Source: a virus
Virus record (IMG/VR): IMGVR_UViG_3300046542_000291
Coordinates: 177,641-241,640 of that record
Length of the DNA: 64,000 bases
Direction: 5' to 3' (one strand)
The translations under genes and the position numbers were made by a program. Below the pieces are notes generated by a model. It did not search any database. It saw nothing but the letters and a program-made list of their open reading frames with translations, and was not told where the DNA came from. Below, one piece after another: positions 60,517-64,000 of the stretch; the first letter of the stretch is position 1; each line of letters begins with the position of its first letter.

Positions 60517-60850
60517 TTTGATCAATGCAGTCATGGAACGACTGAAGTCGGATATGGAGCTGCGTCTTCGTACGCAGTACCGTATTGAAGTACCTGCTTA
60601 TAAAGTCGGAACCGTAATGGCTGACTTGGCTGGTCGTGTGCATCAAGAGCTGCATGGTGTCTCTAAGGACTACCACAGCACGCCAGAAGGTCAGTTGAGT
60701 GTTGCATGCGCCAGAGTCTTTGTCGCTCTCCACAAGCAGCGTAAGATCCTTATCGACGTCATTGGGGTTAATGAGCCAATTGGTAAGACCTACGTTACGC
60801 TCGATTACAACGGCAGTGACCGTCTTCGGTACTTCCGCGATATCAGCTGA
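60491..60850 (+). CDS. Unknown protein, paralogue of the preceding gene
   Basis: 119 residues from the ATG at 60491, inside the last 26 bases of the preceding gene; AGAGG lies upstream. It shares the pattern YRIEVPAYKVGTV, DLAGRVHQELHG, QRKILIDVIGVNEP with its neighbour, so the pair arose by tandem duplication. No domain recognised. Confidence 0.6.
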   Translation: MSNPSPSRDLINAVMERLKSDMELRLRTQYRIEVPAYKVGTVMADLAGRVHQELHGVSKDYHSTPEGQLSVACARVFVALHKQRKILIDVIGVNEPIGKTYVTLDYNGSDRLRYFRDIS

Positions 60851-60868
60851 AACAAAAAAAAAATACGG

Positions 60869-60903
60869 CATAAGGCCAGCCCCGTAAAGGGCTGGCTTTT
60901 ATG
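60869..60903. terminator. Bidirectional terminator hairpin, CATAA/TTATG family
   Basis: A run of ten A bases, TACGGCATAA, stem GGCCAGCCC-CGTAAA-GGGCTGGC, then TTTTATGTCG. The minus strand reads CTTATGCCGTATTTTTTTT. Strong T-runs follow on both sides. Confidence 0.9.
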
Positions 60904-60911
60904 TCGTGTTG

Positions 60912-61145
60912 TTACAGCGAACGGATGTACGTCAATGCATCGTGAACATGGATCGGATCACACGCATGACACCACACACCCGGAGAACCTACTTCAGCAA
61001 CCAACAAACCAGATGCTTCCCAGAAGTAGGTAACCCCACCGATTGAAGCAATGTCCCAATCCTGCCAACTCCAGAGACGTGTGTCCCCTTTGTCTTGCAG
61101 GTTCTTTGCCATTGCCTTGATTTCGTCCAACAGTGCTTCAGCCAT
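60912..61145 (-). CDS. Small unknown protein
   Basis: 77 residues. A helical start (EALLDEIKAMAKNLQDKG) precedes a Trp-rich segment (LWSWQDWDIASIGG). No motif recognised. AAGGAG lies near the start. It lies ten bases downstream of the 914-residue gene. Confidence 0.5.
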   Translation of the reverse strand: MAEALLDEIKAMAKNLQDKGDTRLWSWQDWDIASIGGVTYFWEASGLLVAEVGSPGVWCHACDPIHVHDALTYIRSL

Positions 61146-61154
61146 GATGGCTCC

Positions 61155-63899
61155 TTAGGAAACGATGAGTTGCACTTTCACAGGCTCGCCTTCGTAACCA
61201 AGAGTGGTTGCGATGGTGTCTGCTTGATCCAGCATTTCGTCCAAGTCCATGTCGGTGACTTCGATCACTTGGCCACCAGCATACGTCAGGATCAGTTTGT
61301 TACGGAAGTCCACACCGGTTTCATCGGTGCGTTCATACGAACTCAGATCAACGAAGTCACGGAGGTCAGGGCGGATGTCGAGTTCCATACCGAGTTTACG
61401 GTCAGGGTGAACTTTTGAAGCCAGTGAGATCTGCACGTCCGAGCGATTCGGAGTAGCAGGTTGCTCAACCAGTTCTTCGCCGATGAAGTCCTGGATGGTC
61501 TTGGCCAGATGTTCAGGCAAGCGGATCGACATGCGGCCATCGCCCAGATCGGTGATTTCACCACCGGTAAGTTTGGCTACGTGTGCCATCAACCCATCGA
61601 ACAGACCGCCAGACTTGGTCAGTCGCTTGGAGATGATGTCCTGGATCATGGTGGTGCGTTCAGCACCGGAAGGTTCGCGCTCGTGAGCAGCGCGGAAGGT
61701 TTGATGTTTTTCAGCCAAGAGCGAAAGCTCGTAACTGGTCAGTTGGTCAATCGGGCGAGGTGCCTTACGCGCCAGCTCAGCCATCGTGTCCGGGTGGATG
61801 CCCCGATGGGATTGCATTTGCTCGAACATGGTACCACGCTGATGCGACGCTGACCCTGTGAAAATACCGAAGTTTGGGGCGCCACCGATCAGGGAAGCGA
61901 GGTAATCACTACTTGGGTTATTGGAAGATTGTTTCACTGGTTGTGGTTCCTCTTTAGGTTTTGGAAGGAAGGCGTTTGCCCAGGCACTGTTATTACCAAT
62001 GGCGTTCTCGATACCTGTGATGAATGCCAGTTGTTCGAACAGCCCTTTGATGAAGGCATCTGCATCTTCAGGGGTGGAAGTACCACGAGGACCGACGTTG
62101 CTCAACCAGTCCAGTGGACCGCCATTACGCAGAATGGAATCATGCAGACGCTGTTGTGCATCGCGGTGGGTGGCCTTGAACAGGTCGTTGTTGCCGCTGA
62201 GGGCGCGCTGAATGTCCAGCAGGCGTTTCGGGACAACACCATCGAGCTTCTGGGTGAATAGCGACTCAGGGAACTTGTACACGCCCGGGCCACCAAAGAT
62301 AGATTTCTGCATGTGTTCGATACGCTCTTTTTCAAGTGGGCTTTCGTACGTTGCGGTTGGATCGTAGTTGACCGATTCCAGGAAGGCTTCGGCCAGGTGT
62401 TGGTCAGGAACATTGAGATCGTTCCAGACGTTGATACCCACACCACGAGAACGCAGTTCTTTGATACCGGGATCGGTATCTTCCTGTTGTTTACGGCTAC
62501 GGCCCAGAGGACCAGGCAAATTAGCAGCCGCCAGATCGGTTGGGAGAACCATAGGTTCCTGGTTGGTGATGTGATGACGTTGGGCAGCTTCTTGCCGTTG
62601 GACGTGAGTCAGGCAATCACTGACATCCAACTGGCCCAGGTTGTCACCCTCGTATACGGAATCGAAGTTAGCCTTGGCATGCCGACGGGTCAGACCTTGG
62701 ATCTCTTCGGCTTTAAGGGTGTTCAGCAGGTTGGTGGTAGTGTTGCTGTAGGTAATCTCACCAGTCTTTGCGTTGTACAGCACACCTTCGCCATGCAACA
62801 TCGGCAGGCGAGTCACCATAACAGCCAGCAGGCGGTTGATGATTTCCTTGGCGCAGTTGGAATGTTTCGGGGTGTACTGGTGTTCGGCTTTGATGTACTT
62901 AGCCAGTTGTGCTGGGTCGTACTGGTGACGTTCGCCGGTTTCATCGGTGACGTGGAAACCGATCAGGTTGAGGGGAGGTTCTGGTTGGTCATCTTGAAGT
63001 GACATGTCAGGAGCCTTGGGCAGTTTGGATTTGTATTCGCCGAGAGTTGAATGGCGGATGATGTTGTAACCATTATCCTGGAGGATGACCTGACAGCCAT
63101 CTTCTTTATCGTTGGCCAGAAGCGTTGCCATAATTTCGTCGTATTTCTGGTTGACCCAGTACGACATGTTGGCTGGCCAGAGGGTAGGAACCCCTTCGTG
63201 GATACCGTTTATACGGTCGTTGTAGTACATGGGCTTACCGTCAACATCAATGACCTTAATGTAAAGGTCGGTGCTGTCGATTCTGGGGTTAGCGCCCATG
63301 GCCTTTGCACCATCACCGATATCGCCAAGATCAGAGAACTTTACGAACTGCATATCTGATTCCACGAATGCGTGTTCCGGATGCCGATTAGCCATCATCT
63401 TGCGGACGTAATCTTTGGCATAGTCGGTGGCGGCCATGTTGCCCCCATTCATCACGAGCGGCTGGTATTGATGGCTGATACGGCCCAGTTGCCAATCGGC
63501 TAGCAGGTAGAGGTGATCTTCTTCGCCCCCTACATGTAGAACAACTGCATTGTCCGGCTTGTAGTCACGTGCCATCTGGCGATAGACGTCACGGACGCTC
63601 ATGATAACCAGTTCGTGATTGAGCCCAGGCGCAAACCAGATGTCCTTACCCACGTGTTCTGGGTAATGTGCAACAATGAGGTCATGCAGTGAACGGAGAT
63701 ACGCCCAGTTATCGTAACGGATATCGGGTTGATTCCATTTTACGATCTGGTTGTTGAGGTTGGGTTTACCAACAGTACGGTCCTCCAACCAGTAGTCTTT
63801 ATCGCCAATGCGAATGACTGGGGAGGTTGCATCACGAACGGACTGGTAGCCGTTCATCTTACCGAGGATCAATTCGCCTGGGTTAGTAATCTTGCTCAT
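61155..63899 (-). CDS. Large virion-type protein, unknown
   Basis: 914 residues, soluble, no membrane segments or signal peptide. The N-terminal 270 residues are compact, with many Trp, Tyr and His. A Pro/Gln linker region lies near 300-315. The rest is helical, with a low-complexity QPVKQSSNNPSS near 650 and an acidic end. I recognise no family; size, lack of motifs and position beside the capsid region suggest a structural or injected virion protein. GGAGTTTC is the ribosome-binding site. Confidence 0.6.
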   Translation of the reverse strand: MSKITNPGELILGKMNGYQSVRDATSPVIRIGDKDYWLEDRTVGKPNLNNQIVKWNQPDIRYDNWAYLRSLHDLIVAHYPEHVGKDIWFAPGLNHELVIMSVRDVYRQMARDYKPDNAVVLHVGGEEDHLYLLADWQLGRISHQYQPLVMNGGNMAATDYAKDYVRKMMANRHPEHAFVESDMQFVKFSDLGDIGDGAKAMGANPRIDSTDLYIKVIDVDGKPMYYNDRINGIHEGVPTLWPANMSYWVNQKYDEIMATLLANDKEDGCQVILQDNGYNIIRHSTLGEYKSKLPKAPDMSLQDDQPEPPLNLIGFHVTDETGERHQYDPAQLAKYIKAEHQYTPKHSNCAKEIINRLLAVMVTRLPMLHGEGVLYNAKTGEITYSNTTTNLLNTLKAEEIQGLTRRHAKANFDSVYEGDNLGQLDVSDCLTHVQRQEAAQRHHITNQEPMVLPTDLAAANLPGPLGRSRKQQEDTDPGIKELRSRGVGINVWNDLNVPDQHLAEAFLESVNYDPTATYESPLEKERIEHMQKSIFGGPGVYKFPESLFTQKLDGVVPKRLLDIQRALSGNNDLFKATHRDAQQRLHDSILRNGGPLDWLSNVGPRGTSTPEDADAFIKGLFEQLAFITGIENAIGNNSAWANAFLPKPKEEPQPVKQSSNNPSSDYLASLIGGAPNFGIFTGSASHQRGTMFEQMQSHRGIHPDTMAELARKAPRPIDQLTSYELSLLAEKHQTFRAAHEREPSGAERTTMIQDIISKRLTKSGGLFDGLMAHVAKLTGGEITDLGDGRMSIRLPEHLAKTIQDFIGEELVEQPATPNRSDVQISLASKVHPDRKLGMELDIRPDLRDFVDLSSYERTDETGVDFRNKLILTYAGGQVIEVTDMDLDEMLDQADTIATTLGYEGEPVKVQLIVS

Positions 63900-63926
63900 G
63901 GTGAAACTCCTAGTGATTGGATTGAA

Positions 63927-64000
63927 TTAATCGAGGTGATTTTTGAGCATATGGAACAGGTTCCAGTCTACCGAGTAGACACAGATCTGTGGTGCACTGA
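63927..64000 (-). CDS. C-terminal end of a minus-strand protein (partial)
   Basis: Reading inward from the right edge, a frame stays open to a TAA at 63927-63929, encoding SAPQICVYSVDWN then LFHMLKNHLD. It lies 28 bases before the 914-residue gene, as expected for the upstream member of the operon. Only 23 codons are visible, so this is tentative. Confidence 0.4.
   Translation of the reverse strand, partial: SAPQICVYSVDWNLFHMLKNHLD

Overview
The window is a segment of a large, gene-dense, tailed-phage genome of the phiKZ-like jumbo-phage type (nucleus-forming Chimalliviridae and relatives). The host is probably Pseudomonas, which I infer only from overall resemblance. I rest the assignment on this gene set: a roughly 743-residue major capsid protein; a set of processed internal-head paralogues; a split RNA polymerase beta-subunit fragment encoded three genes from the capsid gene; a modular endolysin with an N-terminal peptidoglycan-binding domain and C-terminal transglycosylase; a block of paralogous baseplate/tail-fibre proteins; a UvsX/RecA-like recombinase; RNase H; and an SbcC/Rad50-like ATPase. 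Read from right to left, capsid, RNAP fragment, portal, fibre paralogues, lysis genes and long fibre, RecA-like protein, RNase H and internal head proteins follow the order I remember for phiKZ gp120, gp123, gp129, gp131-135, gp144-145, gp152, gp155 and gp16x. No alignment was run.

Layout. At 0-1.4 kb a minus-strand SbcC/Rad50-like gene runs off the left edge. At 1.5-2.6 kb are a plus-strand tail spike and its PAAR tip. At 2.7-9.0 kb five minus-strand structural genes include three internal-head paralogues. At 9.2-12.0 kb, plus strand, are a membrane protein and lipoprotein pair, RNase H with a large extra domain, and a small gene. At 12.0-12.9 kb is a minus-strand virion-type protein. At 13.0-17.0 kb, plus strand, are the recombinase and five small unknown genes. 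At 17.1-28.8 kb, minus strand, are four tandem GYFG-motif fibre paralogues, a fibre chaperone-like protein, a 1,456-residue collagen-like fibre, two short fibre proteins, the endolysin and one unknown gene. At 28.9-33.0 kb are a holin candidate, the overlapping Rz1/Rz spanins, a RuvC-like resolvase, structural genes and a 2OG-Fe(II) oxygenase-like gene. At 33.0-39.7 kb are five paralogous baseplate-fibre genes. At 39.9-47.5 kb are the portal (minus) and plus-strand structural genes. At 47.5-58.4 kb, minus strand, are small basic proteins, unknown genes, the RNAP beta fragment and the major capsid protein. At 58.5-60.9 kb, plus strand, are a DnaB-like helicase and two tandem paralogues. At 60.9-64.0 kb, minus strand, are a small protein, a 914-residue protein and the end of another gene.

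The genome is organised as alternating plus and minus operons. Strong hairpins sit at most operon ends. Many belong to one repeated family in which the stem is followed, on one or both strands, by TTATG and often TTATGCCGTC. Genes are densely packed, with ATGA and TAATG start/stop overlaps. No tRNA, CRISPR array, insertion sequence or integrase was found.

The most interesting points are: (i) an open frame after the capsid gene's UGA stop that would add 28 residues with an EDG-repeat character; (ii) the terminator family; (iii) a shared S/A-x-E cleavage-like motif across internal-head proteins and capsid; (iv) a second membrane-protein/lipoprotein pair besides the real spanins; (v) N-F-K-T P-loops in both the recombinase and the helicase; and (vi) several expanded paralogue families.
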